The notes under the pieces: generated by a model
Databases searched by the model: none
What the model was told of the DNA's origin: nothing
What the model saw: only the letters and a program-made list of their open reading frames with translations
Program-made: the position numbers and the translations under genes
Part shown: piece after piece, positions 1-8,379 of the stretch
Layout: each line of letters starts with the position of its first letter
Position numbering within the stretch: position 1 is the stretch's first letter
From: Subtercola sp.
GTDB lineage: Bacteria; Actinomycetota; Actinomycetes; Actinomycetales; Microbacteriaceae
Length of the DNA stretch: 55,515 nt
Direction of reading: 5' to 3'
NCBI GenBank assembly: GCA_025463745.1
Contig: JAODBB010000055.1
Coordinates: forward strand, 1 to 55,515

Positions 1-29
1 TCAGGCAGGCGGGCAGGCAGGCAGGCGGG
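1..29. repeat. short GGCA-type repeat at window edge
   Basis: The first bases are a run of GGCA/GGCG tetranucleotide repeats lying just downstream of the stop codon of the minus-strand membrane protein gene. It is too short to interpret and may continue outside the window. Confidence 0.5.
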
Positions 30-470
30 TCACGCCGCGCGGCGGGTGACGGCGACCACCGAGGGCGACAGCAGCAGTCCGATGCCCACGACCGCCGTGA
101 TCAGCAAGGGCCACCCGTCTTCGGGGCTCGCGAAGATGCTCTGAAAGCAGCAGATCGCCACGATGATCTGCAACACCTGCCACGTGAGCGCGGCGCCCCT
201 GGTCCAGGGGCGCATGCGAAAGACGCCGATGGCGGTGATGAGAACCCAGAGGCCGGCAGCCAGCACCAAGACGATCAGCGCGATGGCCGAAGCGTAGACC
301 TCGGATGGCGCCTGGAGCAGCTCGCTGATCTGCCAGACACCGACGGCGAGCACCACGAGAGACTCGGCCAGAAGTAACAGACCGAGAACGATCAGCAGTA
401 CGGGGCGGCGAATTCGAGCATCCGATCGCCCTGATTGCGCGGATTGCTCAGATTCTGCGGGATCGCTCAT
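30..470 (-). CDS. small four-helix membrane protein (Rv3217c-like position)
   Basis: The 146-residue product has four hydrophobic segments (about residues 22-45, 61-84, 92-113 and 119-138), a charged Ser/Asp-rich cytoplasmic start and a basic tail (TRRAA). No catalytic motif is visible. A GGAG lies just before the ATG. It is divergent from whiB1; a small integral membrane protein beside whiB1 and the PdtaS-type kinase is the arrangement I recall from mycobacteria, so this is probably the same conserved protein of unknown function. The assignment is by size, topology and neighbours, not by recognised residues. Confidence 0.75.
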   Translation of the reverse strand: MSDPAESEQSAQSGRSDARIRRPVLLIVLGLLLLAESLVVLAVGVWQISELLQAPSEVYASAIALIVLVLAAGLWVLITAIGVFRMRPWTRGAALTWQVLQIIVAICCFQSIFASPEDGWPLLITAVVGIGLLLSPSVVAVTRRAA

Positions 471-776
471 AGCTCCGTACCTTCAGAAAACCCTTGATTT
501 GCCACTACCAGTATGCGACCATATTTGAGGTCGATTGTTGCTCACAATGTCGTGGGGGTGCGACGTGAGATTAATCCCAAGCACCCAATGCTGGTCTATA
601 CGCTGACGCGTTCATTTGAGTGCGTTCGTCAGGCTGAACGCACGGCGGGTGACACCCGTTTTCGCTGTGCGTCGGTTATGTCAAGCGCAAACCCAACACA
701 AGCGTAAAAGCGGTCGAGCACACCCGAACTGAGGTCACTCAGACCGAAGCACCCGCACTACCAAGGAGTACCCCCG
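471..776. other. divergent intergenic region upstream of whiB1
   Basis: This 306-bp non-coding gap is AT-richer than its surroundings and separates the divergent membrane-protein and whiB1 genes. It should hold both promoters and a long whiB1 leader. The only firm element is the whiB1 ribosome binding site AAGGAG at 763-768. I could not pick a convincing -35/-10 pair. A 64-codon open frame at 513-707 lacks a ribosome binding site and any family resemblance. Confidence 0.5.
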
Positions 777-1025
777 ATGGATTGGCGCGACAAAGCAGCT
801 TGCTTGACTGCAGACCCAGAACTGTTCTTTCCCGTTGGCAACACCGGCCCGGCCGTCGATCAGATCGACAAGGCGAAAGCCGTCTGTGCCCGGTGCAGTG
901 TCACCGAGGTCTGTCTGCAGTATGCGCTCGAAACCGGCCAAGACAGCGGTGTGTGGGGTGGCCTGAGCGAAGACGAACGTCGTGCGCTGAAGCGCCGCGC
1001 CGCTCGAGCGCGCCGCGCATCCTGA
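777..1025 (+). CDS. whiB1: WhiB-family iron-sulfur regulator, WhiB1 type
   Basis: The 82-residue protein has the four WhiB cysteines (C9, C37, C40, C46, spaced C-x27-C-x2-C-x5-C), the G-V-W-G-G turn at about 58-62 and a basic, Arg-rich DNA-binding tail. The opening MDWR and the ELFFPVGN segment match the WhiB1 subgroup closely. WhiB proteins carry a 4Fe-4S cluster, often nitric-oxide sensitive, and act with the primary sigma factor. AAGGAG eight bases before the ATG fixes the start. The PdtaS-type kinase gene is convergent just downstream, as in mycobacteria. Confidence 0.93.
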   Translation: MDWRDKAACLTADPELFFPVGNTGPAVDQIDKAKAVCARCSVTEVCLQYALETGQDSGVWGGLSEDERRALKRRAARARRAS

Positions 1026-1026
1026 G

Positions 1027-1194
1027 CCTCTCGCAGCTTCGTCGGCTTCCTGTACCTCTGGCAGGTTCGTCGGCTTCCTGTACCTCTCGTAGGTTCGTCA
1101 GCTTCCTGAACTTCTCGTAGGTTCGTCGGCTTCGTGAACCGCCAGCGGATTCGCCGGCCTTCTGATTCGCGAACGGATTCGCCCGCTCCCTGAC
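1027..1194. repeat. 28-bp tandem repeat, six units
   Basis: Starting two bases after the whiB1 stop, six head-to-tail 28-bp units can be aligned: 1027, 1055, 1083, 1111, 1139 and 1167. The first four are close copies sharing the core GTTCGTCGGCTTCCTG; the last two are degenerate. The period is not a multiple of three and the array sits between convergent genes, so it is non-coding. No terminator-like hairpin is obvious. Confidence 0.85.
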
Positions 1195-1241
1195 CCGCTC
1201 CCAGGGTCTTCGAGGCGACGCGGCCGAGTCTTTCGTGCCCG

Positions 1242-2741
1242 TCAGGCCGCGCGCTTCTTCAGCCAGCGGAACGGAATCTCGATGGTCACGACTGTTCCGC
1301 TGCCCACCATGGTGTGCCAGTCGATGATGCCGCCCAGTTCGCCCTGAATGAGGGTGCGAACGATCTGGGTGCCAAGACCCGAGCCCACCTTGCCTTCCGG
1401 CAACCCCGAACCGGTGTCGCGCACCTCGACGGTGAGCGTCTCTTCTGAGCGGCTCGCCACGATTTCGACCCGGCCCTCTTGCCCGGCTAAGCCGTGCTCG
1501 ACGGCATTGGTGACCAGTTCGGTCAGCGCCAATGCCAGCGGTGTCGCATATTCGCTTGGCAGCACCCCGAAACTGCCGCTGAATTTCGGATGCACCGTGG
1601 TGTTGTGCGCCGAAGCGACTTCAGTGACCAGCATCAGTACACGCTCGAAGACCACGTCGAAATCGACGCGCTGACTGAGCCCTTCAGAAAGGGTGTCGTG
1701 CACCACCGCGATGGCGGCGACGCGGCGCATGGCCTGAGACAGGGCATCCTTCGCGTCATCGGAGTGCGTACGACGTGCCTGAATGCGCAACAGTGAGGCG
1801 ACGGTCTGCAGGTTGTTCTTGACCCGATGGTGAATCTCGCGAATGGTGGCGTCTTTGGTAATCAGTTCGCGTTCGTCGTGACGCAGTTCGGTGACGTCGC
1901 GGCAGAGCACAATCGCACCGAAACGCTGACCCCGGGTGCGCAGGGGAATCGCCCGCAGTGACACGGTGACCCCCTTCGCTTCAACGTCGGTGCGCCATGG
2001 CGCACGGCCCGTGACCACGAGCGGAAGCGATTCGTCGACGACGAGCGTGCCGTTCAAGAGCTGCGTCGTCACCTCGGCGAGCGACTGCCCCTCGAGTTCT
2101 TCGGCGAATCCCATGCGGTTGAAAGCCGAGAGCCCGTTCGGGCTGGCGAATGTGACGGTACCTTCGGCGTCCAGCCGGATCAGGCCGTCGGATGCGCGGG
2201 GTGCGCCGCGCCTGGGCCCGGTCGGTGCGCCCAGATCGGGAAAATCGCCGGCAGCGATCATGGCGAACAGGTCGTTCGCACACTCATTGAACGTGAGTTC
2301 TTGCCGACTCGGGGTGCGAGCCTCGCTGAGGTTCGTGTGGCGGGTGACCACGGCGATGGGTTTGTCGGTGGTGGTGGTGTCGCTCGCGGTGAGCCTGCGC
2401 AGCACCGGCACGGCCCGAACGCGGGTGGGAGTCTCTTCGTACCAGTCAGGGGCCGCTGTGTCGACGATTTGAGCGCTCTGAAAGGCGTCGGTGACCTGCT
2501 TGCGCCATTCCGCCTTGACGGCCTGGCCCACGAAGTCGCGGTAGAACAGTGTGGCCGAACTGGATGGCCGCGCATGGGCCACGGCGACAAAACTGCCATC
2601 ACTCGACGGCACCCATAACACGATGTCGGCGAAAGCTAGGTCGGCGAGAAGCTGCCAGTCTCCCACCAGCAGGTGCAACCACTCGATGTCGGCATCAGTG
2701 GAATTGCCCTGCGCCAAAACGAGATCGCTCAATGTAGACAC
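1242..2741 (-). CDS. pdtaS: PdtaS-type sensor histidine kinase (HisKA_2/HWE class)
   Basis: This 499-residue cytosolic kinase starts at a GTG (2741) giving VSTLSDL, which matches the family start; an ATG further upstream would add an unrelated tail. Residues about 1-150 form a GAF-like sensor, about 170-290 a PAS domain, then the HisKA_2 dimerisation helix with I-H-H-R-V-K-N-N (His304/305, phosphoacceptor) and a HATPase with the N box (ELVTNAVEHG) and G boxes (DTGSGLPEG, GSGLGTQIV). No membrane segment is seen. In mycobacteria PdtaS phosphorylates the ANTAR-type antiterminator PdtaR; no PdtaR gene is present here. Convergent with whiB1. Confidence 0.92.
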   Translation of the reverse strand: MSTLSDLVLAQGNSTDADIEWLHLLVGDWQLLADLAFADIVLWVPSSDGSFVAVAHARPSSSATLFYRDFVGQAVKAEWRKQVTDAFQSAQIVDTAAPDWYEETPTRVRAVPVLRRLTASDTTTTDKPIAVVTRHTNLSEARTPSRQELTFNECANDLFAMIAAGDFPDLGAPTGPRRGAPRASDGLIRLDAEGTVTFASPNGLSAFNRMGFAEELEGQSLAEVTTQLLNGTLVVDESLPLVVTGRAPWRTDVEAKGVTVSLRAIPLRTRGQRFGAIVLCRDVTELRHDERELITKDATIREIHHRVKNNLQTVASLLRIQARRTHSDDAKDALSQAMRRVAAIAVVHDTLSEGLSQRVDFDVVFERVLMLVTEVASAHNTTVHPKFSGSFGVLPSEYATPLALALTELVTNAVEHGLAGQEGRVEIVASRSEETLTVEVRDTGSGLPEGKVGSGLGTQIVRTLIQGELGGIIDWHTMVGSGTVVTIEIPFRWLKKRAA

Positions 2742-2950
2742 GAGAACTAGCCTACGGCCGAAACAGCGCGGCCGGTTGCCCGCCGCTGAGCCACTACTCC
2801 CCCGCCCCGCAGCGGGAGGTCTTATCCACAATTGCGCACCCGACGCTTTACACGAACAGACACAACTGCTTTAGTTGCAGCACCCGAGAATCGAGGAACC
2901 CTCACACAGTCACGTCGTAACCACTGAAGCCGCAGACCCAGCGGAGAACA

Positions 2951-3511
2951 GTGCAGAACGACACGTTACCGGAGCCCAAAATGAGTCAACCCTTGCCCGT
3001 CCAGGCGATGGAGCAGGCGCACCCCTTGCGTGCCGTACCACTCAAGGCCGTACCACTCGAGTCTGTACCGCTGAAGGTCGTACCGCCCGAGTCCGTACCG
3101 CTGAGAGTCGTACCGCCCGAGTCCGTTGCGCTGGAGGCCGAACCCTTCGAGACCGTGCCGCTTCAGGCCGTTCTTGCCTCTGCGGGCGACTTTCTCGAGA
3201 GCCTGACCCGGTGCGTTCTCGAAGTGCTGGCCGGAGTGCGAGACATCGACCAACTCGCCCGATGGGTGTCAGACGATGTCTACAAGAACCTCTCGAAACG
3301 GGTGATTCTCTCCTCGCGCGCACGACAGGTAACGGGCCAGCGCTCGATGCGACCCAGCTTCAGCATCGGCCGCACTCTGCTCAGCGAACCACTGCCCGGT
3401 GTGATCGAAGGAGTGGTGATCGTGCATGGCAAGGCTCGCACCCGCGCTGTGGCGTTACGTATCGAGCGTTTCGGCGCTCGATGGAGAGCCAGCGCCATCA
3501 ACGTTCTGTAG
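2951..3511 (+). CDS. Rv3235-family protein with N-terminal pentapeptide repeats
   Basis: The 186-residue product has a repetitive N-terminus (residues 28-72, nine five-residue units of the form x-V-P-L/P-K/E) and a compact C-terminal domain (about 75-186) resembling the small actinobacterial Rv3235 family, including its closing segment with R-W-R-A. The function is unknown. GTG at 2951 with GCGGAG before it is used; ATG at 2981 is an alternative that keeps all repeats. It is convergent with secA. The C-terminal domain belongs near secA in actinobacteria; the repeat region seems lineage-specific. Confidence 0.7.
   Translation: MQNDTLPEPKMSQPLPVQAMEQAHPLRAVPLKAVPLESVPLKVVPPESVPLRVVPPESVALEAEPFETVPLQAVLASAGDFLESLTRCVLEVLAGVRDIDQLARWVSDDVYKNLSKRVILSSRARQVTGQRSMRPSFSIGRTLLSEPLPGVIEGVVIVHGKARTRAVALRIERFGARWRASAINVL
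3032..3166 (+). repeat. 15-bp coding tandem repeat (pentapeptide units)
   Basis: Nine consecutive 15-bp units beginning mostly with GTACC encode pentapeptides such as AVPLK, AVPLE, SVPLK and VVPPE. The last residue alternates between basic (K/R) and acidic (E) in the first six units. Confidence 0.85.
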
Positions 3512-3524
3512 CAGCCGAGCGCCC

Positions 3525-3600
3525 CACCTGCGCCGCAACCGCCCGGGTGCGTCACCTGCGCCGCAACTGCCCGGGTGCCCGACCTGCGCTGCGACCCTCG
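3525..3600. repeat. 28-bp tandem repeat, two full units plus a degenerate third
   Basis: Units begin at 3525, 3553 and 3581. The first two differ at only a few positions and share CACCTGCGCCGCAAC and GCCCGGGTGC; the third is degenerate. The array lies between the convergent Rv3235-like and secA genes. Its core CACCTGCGCCG recurs at 17941 and, with one change, at 30564. Confidence 0.8.
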
Positions 3601-3668
3601 CCCGCGCGGGCACTGTTCTGAAGCGGGGCGCGGACAGCTGCCTGACGGTGACCGGAACCGAGTGTGAG

Positions 3669-6542
3669 CTACTTCTTCTTCTCGCCGGCGCGGCGTTCGG
3701 CACGATTGCCGGCGGGAGGAGCCCCAGCCGGGGTCTTCTGGCCGAAGGCGCCGGTGGTCGTCGGCGCTGGGCGCTGCGGCTGGTTGCCCGAGCGCGGGTT
3801 GCGCGCCGCGGGCGGCACGATGGGCGGGGCGGCAGGAGCCGGAGTGCCGGCGGGGCGAGCCTCGTCTTGGGCGCGCTGGGCCCGGGCCGTGGCAGCCTGC
3901 TCGAGCTGGCCGCGCTGGTTGCGCACCTCGACTCCGCCGGAGTCGCTGGGGGCGGTGTAGCTGAGCTGGCCACCCTCTTCGTTGTGGCCCGTTTCGAGAC
4001 CCTTTGCCTGCACGCTCGGGGCATCCACTGCGCCCGTCGGGGTGTTCACTTCGACCTCGAGGTTGAAGAGGAAGCCCACCGCCTCTTCGCGAATCTGGCC
4101 CATCATCTGCTGAAAGAGCAGGAAGCCCTCGCGCTGATACTCGACAAGCGGGTCGCGCTGTGCCATCGCGCGCAAGCCGATGCCGTCTTTGAGGTAATCC
4201 ATCTCGTAGAGATGATCGCGCCAGCGGCGGTCGATGACCGTGAGCACCACTCGGCGCTCCAGCTCGCGCATGGCCGCTTCACCAAGGGTCGCTTCGCGCG
4301 TCTGGTAGGCGATCTGGGCGTCGGAGAGAATCTCGCGGCCGACGAACTCGCGGCTGATCTTGCCTCGACTGCCTGCTTCGGCGATGACCTCGTCGATCGA
4401 GATCGACACTGGGTACAGCGTCTTCAGCTCGGTCCACATGGCGTCGAAGTCCCAGTCGTCGCCGTTGCCTTCGCCGGCATGGGTTTCTAGCACGTCTTCG
4501 ATGACATCGCTCAAGAATTTCTGCGAGCGCTCATGCAGATCGTCGCCCTCGAGAATGGCTCGGCGGTCGTTGTAGATGGCTTCGCGCTGGCGGTTCAGAA
4601 CGTCGTCGTATTTGAGTACGTTCTTACGAATCTCGGCGTTGCGGCCCTCGACCTGCGACTGCGCGCTGCGAATGGCCCGGGAGACCACCTTCGATTCGAT
4701 GGCGAGGTCGTCGGGTACGTTGCCTCGGCCCATGAGGCTCTCGGCGGCGCCGGCGTTGAACAAGCGCATGAGGTCGTCGGTGAGCGAGAGGTAGAAACGG
4801 CTCTCACCCGGATCGCCCTGACGCCCGCTACGGCCGCGAAGCTGGTTGTCGATGCGACGGGATTCGTGACGCTCGGTGCCGAGCACGTATAGGCCACCGG
4901 CCTCGACGACTTTCTCGGCTTCTTCGTCGACACCCGACTTGACCTCGGCGAGAACGTCGTCCCACGCGACTTCATACTCATCGGGAGTCTCGATCGGGCT
5001 GAGGCCGCGCGAGTTCATCTCGGCGACCGCGAGAAATTCGGTGTTGCCTCCGAGCATGATGTCGGTGCCACGACCGGCCATGTTGGTGGCGACGGTGACG
5101 GCGCCGAGGCGGCCGGCTTGCGCGATGATCGCAGCCTCACGTGCGTGGTTCTTCGCGTTCAGCACTTCGTGCCGCACGCCCTTCTTCGCGAGCAGGCGGG
5201 AGAGGTATTCGCTCTTCTCCACGCTGGTGGTTCCGACCAGCACAGGCTGGCCCGAGGCGTGCCGCTCGACGATGTCTTCGACGACCTGTTCGAATTTCGA
5301 CTGCTCGTTCTTGTAGACGAGGTCGGGCTGGTCTTTGCGCTGCATCGGGCGGTTGGTGGGAATGGCGACCACGCCGAGCTTGTACGTGCTCATGAATTCG
5401 GCGGCTTCGGTTTCTGCCGTACCGGTCATGCCCGAGATCTTCTTGTAGAGCCTGAAGTAGTTCTGCAACGTGACCGTGGCGAGCGTCTGATTCTCGGCCT
5501 TGACCGTGACACCCTCTTTCGCCTCGATCGCCTGGTGGATGCCCTCGTTGTACCGGCGGCCGGCGAGAATACGGCCGGTGTGCTCGTCGACGATGAGCAC
5601 CTCGCCGTTCATCACGACGTAGTCTTTGTCTTTCTTGAACAGGGCAGACGCCTTGAGCGAGTTGTTCAAGAAGGAGATCAGCGGCGTGTTGGCCGACTCG
5701 TAGAGGTTGTCGATGCCGAGGTAGTCTTCGACCTTCTCGATGCCGGGCTCGAGAATGCCGACGGTGCGCTTTTTCTCATCGATCTCGTAGTCTTCATCGG
5801 GGATCAGGCGGGTGGCGACCTGTGCGAACTCGGTGAACCAGCGGTTCGCTTCACCCGAAGCCGGGCCCGAGATGATGAGCGGCGTGCGCGCTTCGTCGAT
5901 CAAGATGCTGTCGACCTCGTCGACGATGGCGAATCGGTGGCCACGCTGAACCATGTCGCTCGCCTGCCACGCCATGTTGTCACGCAGGTAGTCGAAACCG
6001 AACTCGTTGTTCGTGCCGTAGGTGATGTCTGCGGCATACTGCTCCCGGCGCTCGGCGGGAGTCTGGCCGCTCAAGATGACGCCGGTGGTCATGCCGAGGG
6101 CGCGGAAGACGCGACCCATCAGCTCGCTCTGGTAGTTGGCCAGGTAGTCGTTCACCGTGACGATATGCACACCGTCGCCGGCGATGGCATTGAGATAGGC
6201 CGGCAGGGTGGCAACGAGGGTCTTGCCTTCACCGGTCTTCATCTCGGCGATGTTGCCGAGGTGAAGCGCCGCTCCGCCCATCAGCTGCACGTCGAAGTGA
6301 CGAAGACCGAGGGTGCGGCGGGATGCCTCGCGCACGGCCGCGAACGCCTCGGGAAGAAGGTGGTCGAGGCTCTCGCCCTCGGCGTAACGTTCGCGGAGCC
6401 TTGGAGTCTCGTCTTTGAGTTCTTCGTCGCTCAGATGGGTGAAGTCTTCTTCGAGAGCGTTGATCGCCTTGGCGTAGTTTTCGAGACGCCGAAGCACTCG
6501 CCCCTCGCCGACGCGAAGTACCTTTTCAAGAACTGAAGCCAC
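3669..6542 (-). CDS. secA: preprotein translocase motor ATPase SecA
   Basis: SecA drives secretory proteins through SecYEG using ATP. The 957-residue product has Walker A M-K-T-G-E-G-K-T at 101-108, the DEVD Walker B box at about 208-211, the preprotein cross-linking and scaffold domains, and the second nucleotide-binding fold with [10 protein letters not shown] and the [12 protein letters not shown] motif. The GTG at 6542 ([14 protein letters not shown]) is chosen because it matches the family start and has TAGGAG upstream. The tail is Pro/Ala/Arg-rich and lacks the zinc-binding Cys/His end of proteobacterial SecA, as is common in actinobacteria. It follows hpf, separated by a terminator, so it probably has its own promoter. 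Confidence 0.97.
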   Translation of the reverse strand: MASVLEKVLRVGEGRVLRRLENYAKAINALEEDFTHLSDEELKDETPRLRERYAEGESLDHLLPEAFAAVREASRRTLGLRHFDVQLMGGAALHLGNIAEMKTGEGKTLVATLPAYLNAIAGDGVHIVTVNDYLANYQSELMGRVFRALGMTTGVILSGQTPAERREQYAADITYGTNNEFGFDYLRDNMAWQASDMVQRGHRFAIVDEVDSILIDEARTPLIISGPASGEANRWFTEFAQVATRLIPDEDYEIDEKKRTVGILEPGIEKVEDYLGIDNLYESANTPLISFLNNSLKASALFKKDKDYVVMNGEVLIVDEHTGRILAGRRYNEGIHQAIEAKEGVTVKAENQTLATVTLQNYFRLYKKISGMTGTAETEAAEFMSTYKLGVVAIPTNRPMQRKDQPDLVYKNEQSKFEQVVEDIVERHASGQPVLVGTTSVEKSEYLSRLLAKKGVRHEVLNAKNHAREAAIIAQAGRLGAVTVATNMAGRGTDIMLGGNTEFLAVAEMNSRGLSPIETPDEYEVAWDDVLAEVKSGVDEEAEKVVEAGGLYVLGTERHESRRIDNQLRGRSGRQGDPGESRFYLSLTDDLMRLFNAGAAESLMGRGNVPDDLAIESKVVSRAIRSAQSQVEGRNAEIRKNVLKYDDVLNRQREAIYNDRRAILEGDDLHERSQKFLSDVIEDVLETHAGEGNGDDWDFDAMWTELKTLYPVSISIDEVIAEAGSRGKISREFVGREILSDAQIAYQTREATLGEAAMRELERRVVLTVIDRRWRDHLYEMDYLKDGIGLRAMAQRDPLVEYQREGFLLFQQMMGQIREEAVGFLFNLEVEVNTPTGAVDAPSVQAKGLETGHNEEGGQLSYTAPSDSGGVEVRNQRGQLEQAATARAQRAQDEARPAGTPAPAAPPIVPPAARNPRSGNQPQRPAPTTTGAFGQKTPAGAPPAGNRAERRAGEKKK

Positions 6543-6629
6543 GTGAAATCTCCTACCGGAACCAGCCATGATCCAGCCGGTAATTCTAGCAATCTTAGTT
6601 GTCATTCCTGAAGGTCTTCGGAACGAGCG

Positions 6630-6663
6630 CTGGGGGCGCAACGATTGATCGTCGCGCCCCCAG
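6630..6663 (-). terminator. terminator downstream of hpf
   Basis: Two 16-base arms starting CTGGGGGCGC and ending GCGCCCCCAG pair with one mismatch around a two-base loop. The hairpin lies about 60 bases past the hpf stop and upstream of secA. There is no U-tract, as is usual for intrinsic terminators of high-GC actinobacteria. Confidence 0.75.
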
Positions 6664-6664
6664 G

Positions 6665-6696
6665 CGTCTCGTGAAACCCTGCCGTCTCGTGAAACC
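6665..6696. repeat. 14-bp direct repeat, 18-bp period
   Basis: CGTCTCGTGAAACC occurs at 6665-6678 and again at 6683-6696, between the hpf stop and the hpf terminator hairpin. Confidence 0.8.
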
Positions 6697-6720
6697 GCGG
6701 CGGGTTCATCGGCAGCAGCC

Positions 6721-7434
6721 CTAGGAGAAGACCCTCTCTGTTTCGCGTGCTCCGCTGTGCAACGGCGAAGCGTGGTCGTCGAGCCCTATCACCCCGTAAT
6801 CCCAACCCTTTCGGCGGTAGACGACGCTCGGCCGAAGGGTTTCGGCGTCGATGAAGAGATAGAAGTCGTGACCCACCAGCTCCATCAGGTAGAGCGCATC
6901 GTCGACGGTCATGGGTGCGGCGGCGAAGACCTTCTTGCGAATCACGACGGGCGTGTATTCCTCGTCGGCGACCACCTCGGCGGCTCCCCGTGTATCGTCA
7001 GCCGGTGCTTGCACGGTGATCGCTCCGGTGTTCGCTTGAGCGAGCACCTCGGCTTCTGCCGGAACGACATCGACGACGCTGAAGCCAACCGTGCTCGCCT
7101 CACGCAACGACACCGGGCGATGCTGCCCACGATGCACCTTCTTGCGGTCTTTCGCTCGGCGCACTCTCTCCATGAGTTTGCCGATCGCCAGATCGAAGGC
7201 GACGTATTTGTCGCTGCCTGAGCTCTCGGCTCGCACGACGGGCCCGGGCCCGATCAGGGTGAGTTCAACCCGATCGTCACCGCCTGAGGTGTTCGCCGAA
7301 CTGTGGCGACAGACCTTGACCTCTAACACCAGTGCGCGATCCGCGAGATGCGAAACCTTCTCGGCCTTCTCGGTCGCGTAGCTGCGGAAGCGATCAGTGA
7401 TCCCTAGGTTTCGGCCCGTGATGTTGATCTCCAT
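6721..7434 (-). CDS. hpf: long-form ribosome hibernation promoting factor
   Basis: The 237-residue protein has the N-terminal ribosome-binding domain (about 1-105, opening [17 protein letters not shown], with VEVKV-like strands and the basic helix [14 protein letters not shown]) and the C-terminal dimerisation domain (about 180-237, [19 protein letters not shown] ... [12 protein letters not shown]). Long HPF dimerises 70S ribosomes into inactive 100S particles in stationary phase. AGGAG seven bases before the ATG supports the start. It lies between comF and secA in a conserved actinobacterial order. Confidence 0.95.
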   Translation of the reverse strand: MEINITGRNLGITDRFRSYATEKAEKVSHLADRALVLEVKVCRHSSANTSGGDDRVELTLIGPGPVVRAESSGSDKYVAFDLAIGKLMERVRRAKDRKKVHRGQHRPVSLREASTVGFSVVDVVPAEAEVLAQANTGAITVQAPADDTRGAAEVVADEEYTPVVIRKKVFAAAPMTVDDALYLMELVGHDFYLFIDAETLRPSVVYRRKGWDYGVIGLDDHASPLHSGARETERVFS

Positions 7435-7553
7435 GGCAATCTCCTAGTCTCAAAAAGACGCGCCGCCCTGTGGTCAAAGCGAGTTCTTCCGCGCCTTTTC
7501 ACCCACCGTACTCGCCGCCCCTGAATCTGTCACTGAATCTTGCTGAGATTACC

Positions 7554-8279
7554 TCACTGTGTCGAAGATTCGGTAATCACCTCGACAGACGACGCTCCTG
7601 ACCGGCGTTCGGCGAAGGCGAGAGTGGCCGCCCCGAGCACTCGTGCACCCGCATGTTCCAGGGCCCGACGGCACTCGAAGAGGGTTGCGCCGGTCGTCAC
7701 GACGTCATCGACGAGAACCAGATTCCTGCCCTGCAGAGAACCTCCTGCGAATCTCGTGCGAACGAGAAGTGATCCGTCGAGGTTCGCCCGTCGGTCGGTT
7801 ACGCCGAGCCCCGCTTGATCTCGGGTGGCCCTCGCGACCCGCAGGGGGCGGAGGCACGGCAGCCCGACCCGCGACGGCCTCGCGAGCAGCGCGACGGGGT
7901 TGTACCCGCGCTGACGGTAGGCAGCCCGTGAGGAGGGTGCGAGAGCGAGTTCGACGGCCGCGCCCACCGGGAGTCGTTCGAGGGCGGACTGCCGGGCTTC
8001 CGTCACCGCGGCGGAGAGCACGAGCGCCAAGGGTCGCGCGACATCGGTGCGACCCGACTCTTTGAGCTTCGACAGGGCGCTCGCGACGGTTTCTCGGTAT
8101 GGGAGCGCCGACCAGACAGCGAGCGGCGGGGCGTGGGCCCGACGGATGGCGAGCTGTGTGACGGTGGGCACGAGTTGCGCACCGCACGCGTCGCAGAGCG
8201 CGCGATCAGGCGCGCCACAGGCAGCGCAGTCGGTGGGAAGCACGAGGGCGAGCGCGTCGAGAAGTGCGGATCGGAACAT
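7554..8279 (-). CDS. comF: ComF-family phosphoribosyltransferase-like protein
   Basis: The 241-residue protein opens with a Cys cluster (CAACG and CDACG, about residues 18-33) likely binding zinc, followed by a phosphoribosyltransferase fold with the PRPP loop LVLVDDVVTTGATL. ComF members act in DNA uptake in some bacteria, but in actinobacteria this gene simply accompanies mtrAB-lpqB and its role is not established. The ATG at 8279 (MFRSALLD) places the Cys cluster at the expected distance; the upstream extension would be Arg-rich and implausible. Confidence 0.88.
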   Translation of the reverse strand: MFRSALLDALALVLPTDCAACGAPDRALCDACGAQLVPTVTQLAIRRAHAPPLAVWSALPYRETVASALSKLKESGRTDVARPLALVLSAAVTEARQSALERLPVGAAVELALAPSSRAAYRQRGYNPVALLARPSRVGLPCLRPLRVARATRDQAGLGVTDRRANLDGSLLVRTRFAGGSLQGRNLVLVDDVVTTGATLFECRRALEHAGARVLGAATLAFAERRSGASSVEVITESSTQ

Positions 8280-8379
8280 GCATTCATACTGTCCGCCACC
8301 CTTCCGAGCATGGCGGCATGACGAGTCATCTGTGCACAACCCATGCGCACTGCGATGTGGGGAGGAGAAGACCGCCGCG

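Noticed and set aside
513-707. 64-codon open frame upstream of whiB1
   Set aside because: No ribosome binding site, no conserved features, and composition unlike coding sequence here; it is treated as leader DNA.
1027-1194. CRISPR-like array (28-bp units)
   Set aside because: The units are head to tail with no unique spacers, and no cas genes are present; it is a plain tandem repeat.
5118-6536. Long plus-strand open frame opposite secA
   Set aside because: It is the antisense of a clear SecA sequence; high GC content produces long shadow frames. It has no family resemblance or ribosome binding site.
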